Shown here: piece by piece, positions 23,194 to 31,036 of the stretch
Layout of the letters: each line of letters begins with the position of its first letter
Position numbering within the stretch: the stretch's first letter is position 1
From: a virus
Virus record (IMG/VR): IMGVR_UViG_3300048930_001372
Coordinates: 1 to 49,837 of that record
DNA: 49,837 nucleotides
Direction: 5' to 3' (one strand)
Position numbers and translations under genes: made by a program
The notes under the pieces: generated by a model
Told to the model about the DNA's origin: nothing
Database searches by the model: none
The model's input: the letters and a program-made list of their open reading frames with translations, nothing else

Positions 23194-23589
23194 TCAGCCT
23201 TGCGGCCGTCGTCGTCGCGCGGCCTTCAGCGGCGCCGCGCCGCGCGCGCCAGCCAGGCGCGGCGCGCGCAGATCAGCAGCAGTCGCCGGCGCTGCGCATC
23301 CGCCAGCGCCGCTTCCAGCGACGGGTAGGTGCGGTGCCAGTACGGGCGCTGCTCGTAGATGCGCCGCGCGGCGGCCAGCACCGCGGGGTCGTCCAGGTCG
23401 GGCAGCGGCAGGTCCATCGGCAGCGGCGGCTGGGCCGGGTGCGTGTCCATCGGCAGGCCTCCAGGGCGCGAAGGCCTGCAGCAGCGCCTCGCGGAACAGG
23501 AACACCATGCGTTCGGCCACCACCGGCGCGGCCGGGGCCATGCCGGGCGGCAGCGCGTGCTGCAGGCGGCGCTCAGGCTTCGTCGACAT
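23194..23589 (-). CDS. Hypothetical protein (131 aa) overlapping another gene
   Basis: The ATG at 23589 has GGAGG nine bases upstream inside the preceding gene, so initiation here is likely. The first 47 residues (MSTKPERRLQHALPPGMAPA..., MVFLFREALLQAFAPW) look coding, but the rest is low-complexity Ala/Gly/Pro/Arg and overlaps another frame (23226-23450) that looks more coding. Either the two genes truly overlap, or ribosomes shift frame. Function unknown. Confidence 0.4.
   Translation of the reverse strand: MSTKPERRLQHALPPGMAPAAPVVAERMVFLFREALLQAFAPWRPADGHAPGPAAAADGPAAARPGRPRGAGRRAAHLRAAPVLAPHLPVAGSGAGGCAAPATAADLRAPRLAGARGAAPLKAARRRRPQG
23226..23450 (-). CDS. Hypothetical protein (74 aa) with its own internal start
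   Basis: ATG 23450 has GGAGG seven bases upstream, within the frame of the gene starting at 23589. The protein (MDTHPAQPPLPMDLPLPDLD...) has a good helical region (PAVLAAARRIYEQRPYWHRT, SLEAALADAQRRRLLLI) and a basic end. It is offset by one base from the frame of 23194-23589. No family recognised. Confidence 0.6.
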   Translation of the reverse strand: MDTHPAQPPLPMDLPLPDLDDPAVLAAARRIYEQRPYWHRTYPSLEAALADAQRRRLLLICARRAWLARAARRR

Positions 23590-24058
23590 CGACGTAGTCC
23601 TCCAGCCGGCGCACCAGCGTCATGAGTGCGCTCACGATGTCGAAGGCCTCGCCGCGGATCACCCGCAGCGACTCGGCGCTGAAGCGCTTCTCGCGCAGCC
23701 CGTGGCCCAGCTCGCGGTGGAAGTCGCCGCTTTCGGCGGCCAGGTTGGTCACCAGGTCGAGCAGCGCCTCGTCGCTGGTGGACTCGTGCTGCGCGCAGTC
23801 GAAGGTGGCGCGGCCGAACATCTCGGCCAGCGCCTCCACCACGCGCAGGTCGCCGGTGGCCTGCGTGGCCAGCACCACGTCGCGCAGCGTGGGCTGGCTG
23901 TGGGTGTCGTCGCCGGCGTCGGCCTTGTTGTACAGCGTGCCCGGCTTCAGCCCCATCTGCGCGGCCAGCGTGGGAACGTCGCCGCGAAACACCAGCGTGC
24001 GGAAGGCCTCGAACACGTTGGGCGCCACCGCCCGGCGCAATGCGTGCTTAGCGGCCAT
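23573..24058 (-). CDS. Phage regulatory protein CII-like (Phage_CP76 family)
   Basis: A 161-residue protein with the Phage_CP76/CII pattern: ALRRAVAPNVFEAFRTLVFR, an HTH-like DVPTLAAQMGLKPGTLYNKA, and HSQPTLRDVVLATQATGDLR followed by VVEALAEMFG. The C-terminal third is helical and may form the oligomer. Such proteins activate or tune lysogeny genes. It is the second gene of the early operon and overlaps the RHH gene upstream by 11 bp. Confidence 0.75.
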   Translation of the reverse strand: MAAKHALRRAVAPNVFEAFRTLVFRGDVPTLAAQMGLKPGTLYNKADAGDDTHSQPTLRDVVLATQATGDLRVVEALAEMFGRATFDCAQHESTSDEALLDLVTNLAAESGDFHRELGHGLREKRFSAESLRVIRGEAFDIVSALMTLVRRLEDYVDVDEA

Positions 24059-24272
24059 GGGTGGCTCCGCGAGCGGTGCTCACTTGCGGCACGGCGGCCG
24101 CGGGCGCATCCTGCTCGCCGATGAGCACCACGCCCTTCAGCGACTGCCGCAGCCGGAACAGCACCTCGGCGCTGCGGCTGCGGCCGCTCTGCTTGGCACG
24201 CTTGTCCAGCTGCTTGATCAGCGCCACCGGCACGCGAGCGGTGAGCACTGAGAATTGGCGGTCTGTCTTCAT
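24048..24272 (-). CDS. Ribbon-helix-helix DNA-binding protein
   Basis: A 74-residue protein with an RHH pattern: a strand RQFSVLTARVP, then helices LIKQLDKRAKQ and SRSAEVLFRLRQSL. It probably binds DNA as a dimer. ATG 24272 is preferred; an in-frame GTG at 24299 would lie inside the palindrome of the control region. Neither start has a clear ribosome-binding sequence. As first gene of the early operon it is a candidate Cro-like repressor. Confidence 0.65.
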   Translation of the reverse strand: MKTDRQFSVLTARVPVALIKQLDKRAKQSGRSRSAEVLFRLRQSLKGVVLIGEQDAPAAAVPQVSTARGATHGR

Positions 24273-24360
24273 GTATACCGTGTATGCACTTTGATTCACT
24301 GTGAATCACGATACACCATGAAATCACGCGGCGCAAGTACCCGCGCATAAACTTCTTTGC
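24273..24360. promoter_or_regulatory. Lysogeny control region with palindromic operator
   Basis: This gap separates divergent genes for an RHH protein (minus) and an Arc-like repressor (plus). It holds a perfect palindrome GATTCAC-T-GTGAATC (24293-24307), flanked by the inverted pair GTGTAT (24280-24285) and ATACAC (24311-24316). GTATAC also occurs next to the minus-strand ATG. A -10-like CATAAA lies at 24346-24351, only about 10 bases before the plus-strand ATG, so that message may be leaderless. This is the probable operator of the switch. Confidence 0.7.
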
Positions 24361-24675
24361 ATGGCCCGCCCCTCCAAACCCGCAGCCGAGCGTGTGCGCG
24401 ACATGAAGCCCACGCTCGTGCGCATGGAGGAGGACCTGCGCGCCACGCTGGCCCGGGCCGCCACGATCAACGGCCGCAGCCTCAACATGGAAGTCGTCAC
24501 GCGGCTGCGCGACAGCGTCGCCGGCGACCGGCGCAGCCACGGTTACCGCATCGAAGAAACCCCGCCGCAGCTGGCGGGCACACCGCTCAGCGATCAGCAG
24601 CGCATGCTGCTCAAGCGCTTCGACAAGCTGTCCCCCGACAAGCAGCTGGCGCTGATGCAGCTGCTGGCGCCGTAG
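24361..24675 (+). CDS. Arc-like ribbon-helix-helix repressor
   Basis: A 104-residue protein with an Arc-type RHH domain (KPTLVRMEEDLRATLARAAT followed by INGRSLNMEVVTRLRDSV, residues 15-53) and a C-terminal helical tail (SDQQRMLLKRFDKLSPDKQL). It is the only plus-strand gene at the switch and faces the early operon across a palindromic operator, the usual place of the lysogenic repressor. There is no ribosome-binding sequence before ATG 24361; a leaderless message, as for lambda cI, is possible. Confidence 0.72.
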   Translation: MARPSKPAAERVRDMKPTLVRMEEDLRATLARAATINGRSLNMEVVTRLRDSVAGDRRSHGYRIEETPPQLAGTPLSDQQRMLLKRFDKLSPDKQLALMQLLAP

Positions 24676-24679
24676 CGCG

Positions 24680-25213
24680 TCAGCGCTTGGTGGTGGCGGC
24701 CATCTCGGCGCGCAGCGTGGCGGCCGTGGCCTCGATCTCGCTCAGCTTGGCCACGGCCTCGGGCGGCACGGCCTTGCCCGCAGCCAGGGCCAGCAGCAGC
24801 TCGCGCTGCGGGCGGTCCTGCGCGCGCTCGTTCTGCTCAAGCTGCACCTGCAGCTCGCGCACGCGCTGCAGCTTCAGCGCCGTCTCGGTCGGCACGGGCA
24901 GGTGCTGTTCGGTGGCCTCGTCCCAGGCCCAGGTGCGCAGCTCGTCATCGGCCGGCGCGGCCGGCCGGAACGCCTCGACCTCGCCCGTCTTGGGGTTCAC
25001 GCGGCGCACCGCGGTCTTGAGCGCCACGCTGGCCGGCCACTCGACGGCGCCGCAGCCTTCGGGCAGCTCCAGCCCAGGCGCAGAGGGCATGGCATCGCCG
25101 GCCTCGCGCCGCTGCTCGGTACCGCTGTCGAGCGGCGCCGGGGCCCGGTCGCTGAGCAGCACCTGTCCGGTGAAAAGGCCGGTCTGCAGGTCGTAGATGT
25201 GCCACTTGCGCAT
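24680..25213 (-). CDS. Hypothetical tail-region protein (177 aa)
   Basis: The last gene of the tail cluster, ending 4 bp from the convergent repressor gene. The N-terminal part (MRKWHIYDLQTGLFTGQVLL) is strand-rich; a middle segment contains RRVNPKTGEVEAFRPAAPAD; the C-terminal half is a coiled coil (LKLQRVRELQVQLEQNERAQ to the end). Position after the tail-tip protein suggests a tail accessory or fibre-assembly protein; I see no defining motif. Confidence 0.6.
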   Translation of the reverse strand: MRKWHIYDLQTGLFTGQVLLSDRAPAPLDSGTEQRREAGDAMPSAPGLELPEGCGAVEWPASVALKTAVRRVNPKTGEVEAFRPAAPADDELRTWAWDEATEQHLPVPTETALKLQRVRELQVQLEQNERAQDRPQRELLLALAAGKAVPPEAVAKLSEIEATAATLRAEMAATTKR

Positions 25214-25216
25214 GGG

Positions 25217-28200
25217 CTAGTGCTTCCGCTTGAAGATACGGAACTCGGCGTCGGCGGTGTAGTCCTTGCCGCACTGCACGGTCGAGCCGGCCGCGTTGAT
25301 GTAGGTGATCTGCACCCGCAGGTGGTACCACAGCGTGCCGGCGCCGGGCGCCAGCTGCATCGTGAAGTCCAGCGGGAAGATGGTGGTCGCGGTGTACACG
25401 TCCACCGGCATCATGAACTTGCGGCGCAGCGCGCCGCCGCCGATCTCGGTCTGCGTGCCCAGGTAGGTGGTGGACGTGGTCATCCACAGCTCCACCTTGG
25501 CATACAGCGCCTGCGACCAAAAGGTTTCGCGCAGCACACCGGCCACGTCGATCTGCAGCTCGTCGGTGGCGATGCACTCGATGCCCGGGCCGTACATCGT
25601 GGTCACCCGCACCGACGATCCCGGCGAGCCGGTGCTGCCCACCGACGTGGCCGCGGCCACGGTGGCGCCCTCGGTCACCTGCTTCTCGCCAATGTAGGTG
25701 ACGCGCCCGCTGTCGTAGCCGTCCAGCATCTCGACCACCGGGGGCGCGAAGGAGATCGTCGCACCGGTACTGGCATAGAACTGGTAGGCCCGCGTGCTGC
25801 ACTCGGTAGCGCCGGCCGCCCAGCAGAAATTGGTGCCGGCCTGCACCAGCGCGCCGGTCTCCATGTCGTAGATGCCGGCTCCGGCGTTCGTCAGCCCGGT
25901 CGAGCCGGCCGGGAAGATGTAGCCCACGGCCAGATACCAGCGATTGGCGGCCATCCCTGACCAGAACGCGAAGTACGGGTTGCTGGCCGGCGTCGACGTG
26001 TTCAGGTTGCACACCTGATTCCATCCCCAGCCTGGCCCCCAATAGACTTCGCCCGTGCCGGCCGAGCGCATGAAGGGCACGGCAAACCGGTACGCGCGCG
26101 CCGGGTTGACAACGAACGCATTGCTTGGCGTGCTGCTCAGCTCGCCCTCCTCCCATCCGCCATCCCGGTCCGCGCCTGGCGTACCCGCCGCCACGCACTT
26201 CCACAGGGCCTGCTGCAGATCGCGCGGCCCGATGCCGTAGACGATGCTGTTTTCCCCAACGTTCGTCTCGTTCCGCCTCCACGGCCAGGCCGCCCCTGGT
26301 GCCCACCAGGTGGCATCCACCAGGCTCGCGCCGGTGCGCGGCGCCGGCAGTCGCTCGGTCAGAACATGGGCATAGCGCCACTCGCCCACCACGCCCAGGC
26401 TGTTGCGCCAGCGCGCGGCCACGAAGAACAGCTGCCGCTCCGGCAGCCGCGGCAGCAGCATGCCGGTGCTGTCGCCCGGCGCCTCGGGTGCGCGCGTCCA
26501 TTCCGAGGCCTCGGCCGCCCGGTACTCCACCTGCATGGCGCCCAGCGTCTGCACCAGCGCGTCGGTGCTGGCGTCCCAGCTCACGTAGGTGTTGCCGATG
26601 ACGGTGCCGTCCAGGTTCCACTGCGCCACGGTGATGTCGCTCACCACGGCCAGGCCGGTGACGGCGTCCACCTTGAAGGGGTTCACCGCAAAGCTGCTGG
26701 GCGAGCTCAGGCTGGCCGGCGCGTCGGTCTCGTCGTACATGCTGGCGTCGTCCTGCGCCAGCGTCAGCAGCGTCGGCTGGCCCAGGCGCCGCTCCTTCTT
26801 CACCACGCGGAAGACATCGGCGTTCAGCCCGAGGAAGGCGTTGGTCAGCGTCACGCGCTGGCCGGCGCGCAGCGCGCGCGCGCTGTTCTTCGCCGGGAAC
26901 ACCAGCTGCATGCCGCGCGAGCGCTCCACCTGGATGCGCGCCAGGTTCTGGCAGCGCCAGTCGGCGTTGGTGAAGGGCAGCGGCAGGTCGCCCCACAGCG
27001 CGCCGCCGTCCTCGGCCACGAAAGCGGCGTTGCGGTACGGCGTGTAGTCCGTGCGCTGGTCGAAGCGCGCCGGGTCGTAGAAACGCCCGCGCAGGCCGTT
27101 GAACACCTCCTGCCCGGTGGGCCCGCCCAGCACCTCGATCGAGCCGGCGCAGTCGTCGTCGGTCAGCGCCATCACGGGCGCGGTGTACACGCCGGCCTGC
27201 AGCGTCCAGGTGCCGTTGAACACCGCAAAGCCGGCCATCGACTGGCACAGCTCATTGAGCGTGGCGTCCACGTCGGCGTCGGTGTCGAAGCTGCCGTTGC
27301 AGGTGTAGCGCTTCTGCCCGTTGGTCAGCAGCTCGTCGCAGGCATTGGCCGCCGCGGCCACGCTGGGCCAGTTGATCTGCGCGAACAGCGCGCGCTTGCC
27401 CCATTCGGCCATCAAGAAGTGCGCCGTGCACAGCGCTGGGTTCGAGCTCCACGCCGTGAGGCCGGTGCGCGGGTCGTACACCTTGCAGCCCTTCACCCGC
27501 GCCGTCGCCTGTGGCGGGCCAGCCTGAAACTCGGCCTCGTTCAGGTCGTAGCGGATGATCGAATGGCACAGCCCGCGCAGCCGGTCGCTGGCGCTCCAGT
27601 CGGCCGGCACCTCGGCCAGCAGCACCGCGTCGGCGGTCTGCGTGGCGCTGCCCAGGTGATGGTGCACGCGCACCCGCGGCGTGGCAGTGGGCGTGTAGCG
27701 GTAGTTCACCACCGCCGACAGGCCGGCCAGGCTGGCCTGCTGGATGGTGTTGCCGGTGATCACCAGCGAGCCGATGGCCTGCAGGTCGTCCACCACGGTG
27801 GCGCGCCCGTCGCTGTCGATCGTGGCGGTCTGCACCGACACCGACAGCACCGCGGTCGGCGCATGCGTCAGCGCCGCCGCGCCGGCGCCGTTGAAGGTGA
27901 CGTTCTGGTTGGCCAGCTTGGGGCTGCCAGATGCCCAGGTGCCGCCCGTCACGTTGCCGCTGCCGTCCAGCGCGCCGATGCTCGAGCCCTTGATCAGGAT
28001 GTCCTCGATCGAGTGGCACTCGTGCGCGGCCCAGATCATCGGCACGTGCTTGTACTGGTCCTTGCCGCCGCTGGTGAGGATGGCGCCGAGCGTGCCGCCC
28101 ACCACCGCCTCGCCGTAGACGATGCGCCACGGCGCGTCCGACGACATGATCGAGACGGTGCGGTCCTGCAGGTTGCGGTTGGCCTGGGCGCGGGCCTTGT

Positions 28201-28336
28201 CCTTCATGCGCCGCTGCTGCACGGCGCCGAAGACCAGGGCGCTGCCCAGGACGATGCCGTGGGCCGCGACCGCTACCGCCGTCGCGCCCAACGTAGGGAG
28301 CGCGGCGGCGATCAGCGGCGCAAGCAGTGCTGGCAT
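25217..28336 (-). CDS. Tail tip / host-specificity protein (J-like)
   Basis: A 1039-residue protein with an N-terminal hydrophobic segment (about residues 5-40) and a first domain with RTVSIMSSDAPWRIVYGEAV followed by VGGTLGAIL typical of J-like tail tip proteins. A central part contains AEFQAGPPQATARVKGCKVY and WGKRALFAQINWPSVAAAAN. After fibronectin-like repeats (IGNTYVSWDASTDALVQTLG) a C-terminal 350-residue beta-rich part probably contacts the host. It follows the DUF6950-like peptidase gene, as in lambda and GTA tail-tip clusters. Confidence 0.8.
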   Translation of the reverse strand: MPALLAPLIAAALPTLGATAVAVAAHGIVLGSALVFGAVQQRRMKDKARAQANRNLQDRTVSIMSSDAPWRIVYGEAVVGGTLGAILTSGGKDQYKHVPMIWAAHECHSIEDILIKGSSIGALDGSGNVTGGTWASGSPKLANQNVTFNGAGAAALTHAPTAVLSVSVQTATIDSDGRATVVDDLQAIGSLVITGNTIQQASLAGLSAVVNYRYTPTATPRVRVHHHLGSATQTADAVLLAEVPADWSASDRLRGLCHSIIRYDLNEAEFQAGPPQATARVKGCKVYDPRTGLTAWSSNPALCTAHFLMAEWGKRALFAQINWPSVAAAANACDELLTNGQKRYTCNGSFDTDADVDATLNELCQSMAGFAVFNGTWTLQAGVYTAPVMALTDDDCAGSIEVLGGPTGQEVFNGLRGRFYDPARFDQRTDYTPYRNAAFVAEDGGALWGDLPLPFTNADWRCQNLARIQVERSRGMQLVFPAKNSARALRAGQRVTLTNAFLGLNADVFRVVKKERRLGQPTLLTLAQDDASMYDETDAPASLSSPSSFAVNPFKVDAVTGLAVVSDITVAQWNLDGTVIGNTYVSWDASTDALVQTLGAMQVEYRAAEASEWTRAPEAPGDSTGMLLPRLPERQLFFVAARWRNSLGVVGEWRYAHVLTERLPAPRTGASLVDATWWAPGAAWPWRRNETNVGENSIVYGIGPRDLQQALWKCVAAGTPGADRDGGWEEGELSSTPSNAFVVNPARAYRFAVPFMRSAGTGEVYWGPGWGWNQVCNLNTSTPASNPYFAFWSGMAANRWYLAVGYIFPAGSTGLTNAGAGIYDMETGALVQAGTNFCWAAGATECSTRAYQFYASTGATISFAPPVVEMLDGYDSGRVTYIGEKQVTEGATVAAATSVGSTGSPGSSVRVTTMYGPGIECIATDELQIDVAGVLRETFWSQALYAKVELWMTTSTTYLGTQTEIGGGALRRKFMMPVDVYTATTIFPLDFTMQLAPGAGTLWYHLRVQITYINAAGSTVQCGKDYTADAEFRIFKRKH

Positions 28337-28337
28337 C

Positions 28338-28745
28338 TCACACCCTCCACGCGCACAGCGCGTCGCTCATGCCGCGGAACTCCAGCCCGTCGCGCCCTGG
28401 GCTGGCCGCCTGCTCGCCCAGGCACACCGCCAGCACCGGGTGCCGGCCCTGGCGCAGCAGCACCAGGTCGCCGCGCTGCGCCAGGCCCGGCGCCACCGGC
28501 ACCAGGCCGCAGCGCGTCACCATCGCCTGCATGCCGCCCAGCGCGCGCTGCAGCCGGCAGGCCTGGCGCAGGTTGCTGCGCGGCCCGCGCAAAGGGGCCA
28601 GCCGGTCGACCCCGGTGACGGCGTGCACGTTGTCGGCCGCGAACGCGGCGCAGTCGTTGGGCCCCCACGCGAACGGCCGGTCCAGGCGCGCCAGCACCAG
28701 CGCGGCCAGGCGCGCGGGCCAGTCGGGCAGGCGGGGCGTGCTCAT
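28338..28745 (-). CDS. DUF6950-like (NlpC/P60-related) tail protein
   Basis: A 135-residue protein with FAWGPNDCAAFAADNVHAVT, whose Asp-Cys matches the catalytic-site pattern of DUF6950 and NlpC/P60-like proteins, and later RGDLVLLRQGRHPVLAVCLG. In siphophages such proteins sit in the tail tip and help penetrate peptidoglycan. It overlaps the upstream gene (ATGA) and is 1 bp from the tail tip gene. Confidence 0.7.
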   Translation of the reverse strand: MSTPRLPDWPARLAALVLARLDRPFAWGPNDCAAFAADNVHAVTGVDRLAPLRGPRSNLRQACRLQRALGGMQAMVTRCGLVPVAPGLAQRGDLVLLRQGRHPVLAVCLGEQAASPGRDGLEFRGMSDALCAWRV

Positions 28746-29314
28746 TGCTTCTGGAACCTCTTGCTCAGCCAGGTCTGCGGCTGGCCGTTCATCCGCTCCA
28801 TGCGGCTCAGGCCCGTGTCGCCGGGGTAGCGGGCCTGCTGCTGCGCGTTGTTCAGCCGCAGGCTCTGTGCGCCGCGGCCGTCGCGCCCGGGCACCTCGCA
28901 GCGCATCACGGCGCCGGCGCCCTCGCGCTTGCCGTCGCCGGTTTTGAGGCGCAGCTGGTCCATCAGTCCGGCCCACACCAGCTGCGGGTCTTCCACCGCG
29001 CGCAGCTCGTCGTCCAGCACCCACTCGTACAGCAGCACGGGGCGGCCGCGGTATTCGTTGGCCGGGCCCAGCGCCAGCGCCAGCTGCGCCGGGTCGGCGA
29101 TCTGCAGGCCGATCTCCAACGCGGGGTACTCCAGGCGCTCGCCCTCGCTGATGGTGCCCACCGACGTGATGGCGCCCAGACCCACCCAGGTCTGCCCCAG
29201 TGCAGGGACGTTGTGGTTCCAGGTGGTGAAGCGCAGCGTGGCGCTGGCGAACTGCATCTCCACCAGGTACATCAGCCCGGCGTGCGGGCCCGCGAGCTGC
29301 GACTCGGCACTCAT
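28742..29314 (-). CDS. Tail hub-like protein (190 aa)
   Basis: A 190-residue protein with the layout of tail hub proteins of the DUF2163/gp27 type: LMYLVEMQFASATLRFTTWN, a turn GQTWVGLGAITSVGTISEG, then YPALEIGLQIADPAQLALAL and YRGRPVLLYEWVLDDEL. The C-terminus contains LSRMERMNGQPQTWLSKRFQ. Its position between the distal-tail-like protein and the peptidase matches the order in GTA-like tails. The family assignment is inferred. Confidence 0.6.
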   Translation of the reverse strand: MSAESQLAGPHAGLMYLVEMQFASATLRFTTWNHNVPALGQTWVGLGAITSVGTISEGERLEYPALEIGLQIADPAQLALALGPANEYRGRPVLLYEWVLDDELRAVEDPQLVWAGLMDQLRLKTGDGKREGAGAVMRCEVPGRDGRGAQSLRLNNAQQQARYPGDTGLSRMERMNGQPQTWLSKRFQKQ

Positions 29315-30711
29315 GAGTAGCGCAGGTCTTCCATGAAGGACAGCGACCGGCCCGGGAAGCGCGCGCCCTCCTGCGCCCAGCTCACGCGCTCGTCGGTGAG
29401 CATGAACACCGCCGTGGGCTTGACCAGCGTCAGCGGCTGGTCCACCGCGGCCTGGTTGCGCAGCGGCGGCTTGAAGTACAGCGTGGCATGGCCCGATGCG
29501 TTGGAGCTGGCGTCGGCCACAAGCCGCTTGAGTTCGCCGTTCACCGAGAAGTAGCTGCCGGCCAGCAGGATGCCCGCGACGTTGGGCGTCCAGCCCTTGG
29601 TCTGCAGGCTGGCGCCGGCGCCGGCCACGCGCACCAGCGGCGTGCCGGTGGCCACGCCCAGCGGTGCCTCGCGCCGCCAGTCCCAGCAGCGCAGCCGCCC
29701 GGTGCCGCCCTGCAGCAGGTCGATCAATGCCTCCCACTGCGGCAGCTCGCTGCGGCGCAGCGCGCCGGTGTCGATGGTGAAGGCCCAGCACGGCGCACCG
29801 AGGGTGGTGACCTGCGCCGTGCCGTTGAACACGCTGCGCCCCACCGCCTGCGGCACGAGCAAGCCCCAGTCCACGCTGGCCGGGCGCAGCGCGTCGGGCC
29901 AGTTGGTGATGGTGGCCGGCACGAAGGGCACCATGTGCGTCATGGTGCCGCTGGCCGTGCCCGTGCCGCTGGCGGCGCCGGTCAGCGCGGACGCGGCGCC
30001 GGTCTCGCGCAGGCGGATGAACAGCACCACGCCGGCCGAGCTGCCGGCGCTGCCCGTCAGGTCGAAACTCAGGCTCAGCGTGCCGGTGCCGCTGCCCGAT
30101 GTGACGTCGGCCTCGAGCACGCGCATGGCGCAGTCGTCGCCATTGGTGGTGCCGATGGCCGCCGAGTTGCCGTGCCGCGGCACCAGCGCACCGAAGCCGA
30201 TGCCCGGGGCGCTGAGCGCGTAGTTGGCGTGCGTAATGTCGCCGTCGCCGTTCTGCGCGATGACGATCACGATCTTGTCGCCGGCGGCCAGGTTCATGGT
30301 GGCGGCGCTGGCCACGCTCCACGAATCGGCGGCCGTGTTCTGCGCGCCGTAGCTGGACACGATGCCCCAGCCGGTGCCGGCCGTGCGCGTGTACGACACG
30401 CTGCGACTGGTGACGCTGTTGCCGCTGGGCACGCTCACCGTTTCGGTGGCGGCGTCCTCGGTGCCATCGGACACCTTGCTGAAGACCGTGCCGTAGACGT
30501 TGCCGCTGTCGGCACCGGCCGAGCCCGCACCGCCCTGCGCCTGCACCAGCAGCGACAGCCCGGTGGGCGCGTTGGGCCCGTTGGTGGGGTACTTGTTGGC
30601 GACGCACCAGAGGATCAGGTCGCCCGCTGCCAGCGTGTCCGGCGCGCGGTACAGCACCGACGAGATGCCGGCCTGTACCGCACTTGAGGCGCTGCCGAAG
30701 GCGATGGTCAT
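29311..30711 (-). CDS. Distal tail protein with an N-terminal jelly-roll-like domain
   Basis: A 466-residue protein. Residues 1-230 are beta-rich (AGDKIVIVIAQNGDGDITHA, GTLSLSFDLTGSAGSSAGVV) like a surface decoration domain. A linker (SGTGTASGTMTHMVPFVPAT) resembles the 20-residue repeats of the protein at 31037-32794. The C-terminal 200 residues contain WPDALRPASVDWGLLVPQAV, SELPQWEALIDLLQGGTGRL, RCWDWRRE and FMLTDERVSWAQEG, which looks like a distal tail baseplate component. Overlaps both neighbours by 4 bp. Confidence 0.6.
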   Translation of the reverse strand: MTIAFGSASSAVQAGISSVLYRAPDTLAAGDLILWCVANKYPTNGPNAPTGLSLLVQAQGGAGSAGADSGNVYGTVFSKVSDGTEDAATETVSVPSGNSVTSRSVSYTRTAGTGWGIVSSYGAQNTAADSWSVASAATMNLAAGDKIVIVIAQNGDGDITHANYALSAPGIGFGALVPRHGNSAAIGTTNGDDCAMRVLEADVTSGSGTGTLSLSFDLTGSAGSSAGVVLFIRLRETGAASALTGAASGTGTASGTMTHMVPFVPATITNWPDALRPASVDWGLLVPQAVGRSVFNGTAQVTTLGAPCWAFTIDTGALRRSELPQWEALIDLLQGGTGRLRCWDWRREAPLGVATGTPLVRVAGAGASLQTKGWTPNVAGILLAGSYFSVNGELKRLVADASSNASGHATLYFKPPLRNQAAVDQPLTLVKPTAVFMLTDERVSWAQEGARFPGRSLSFMEDLRYS

Positions 30712-31025
30712 AGCGTCACGCAGGGCAGGTAGCAGGCCACCACCACCTTGCGGCCGCTGCTGAGCGTGGCCACGCAGCGCAGGTGGTAGGTAGCGTCGGT
30801 GATGCGGCCGGCCACCATCTGCAGCACCTGCGTGCCCGCGATCTGCGGCGGGCCTTGCAGCAGCAGCGCCGGGCTGGAGTCGACGCCGGCGTGCAGGGTG
30901 CAGCTGAGCGCCGCGCTGGCGATCGACTCGCCCGCCAGCAGCGACTTGCCGAACTCGAAGGGGATGAGGTCCACCTCCTCGACATCGAGGTGCTGGGTGG
31001 CCTGGGTGGGGCGGGAGATGGTCAT
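30708..31025 (-). CDS. Hypothetical tail protein (105 aa)
   Basis: A small beta-rich protein (LDVEEVDLIPFEFGKSLLAG, ITDATYHLRCVATLSSGRKV, VVACYLPCV). In siphophage clusters proteins of this type are minor tail components. It is 11 bp downstream of the repeat protein gene and overlaps the next gene (ATGA). No family recognised. Confidence 0.6.
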   Translation of the reverse strand: MTISRPTQATQHLDVEEVDLIPFEFGKSLLAGESIASAALSCTLHAGVDSSPALLLQGPPQIAGTQVLQMVAGRITDATYHLRCVATLSSGRKVVVACYLPCVTL

Positions 31026-31036
31026 GGCAGTGGCCT

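Noticed and set aside
24273-24299. GTG 24299 as start of the RHH gene
   Set aside because: It would place codons inside the palindromic operator, has no ribosome-binding sequence, and adds residues outside the RHH pattern.
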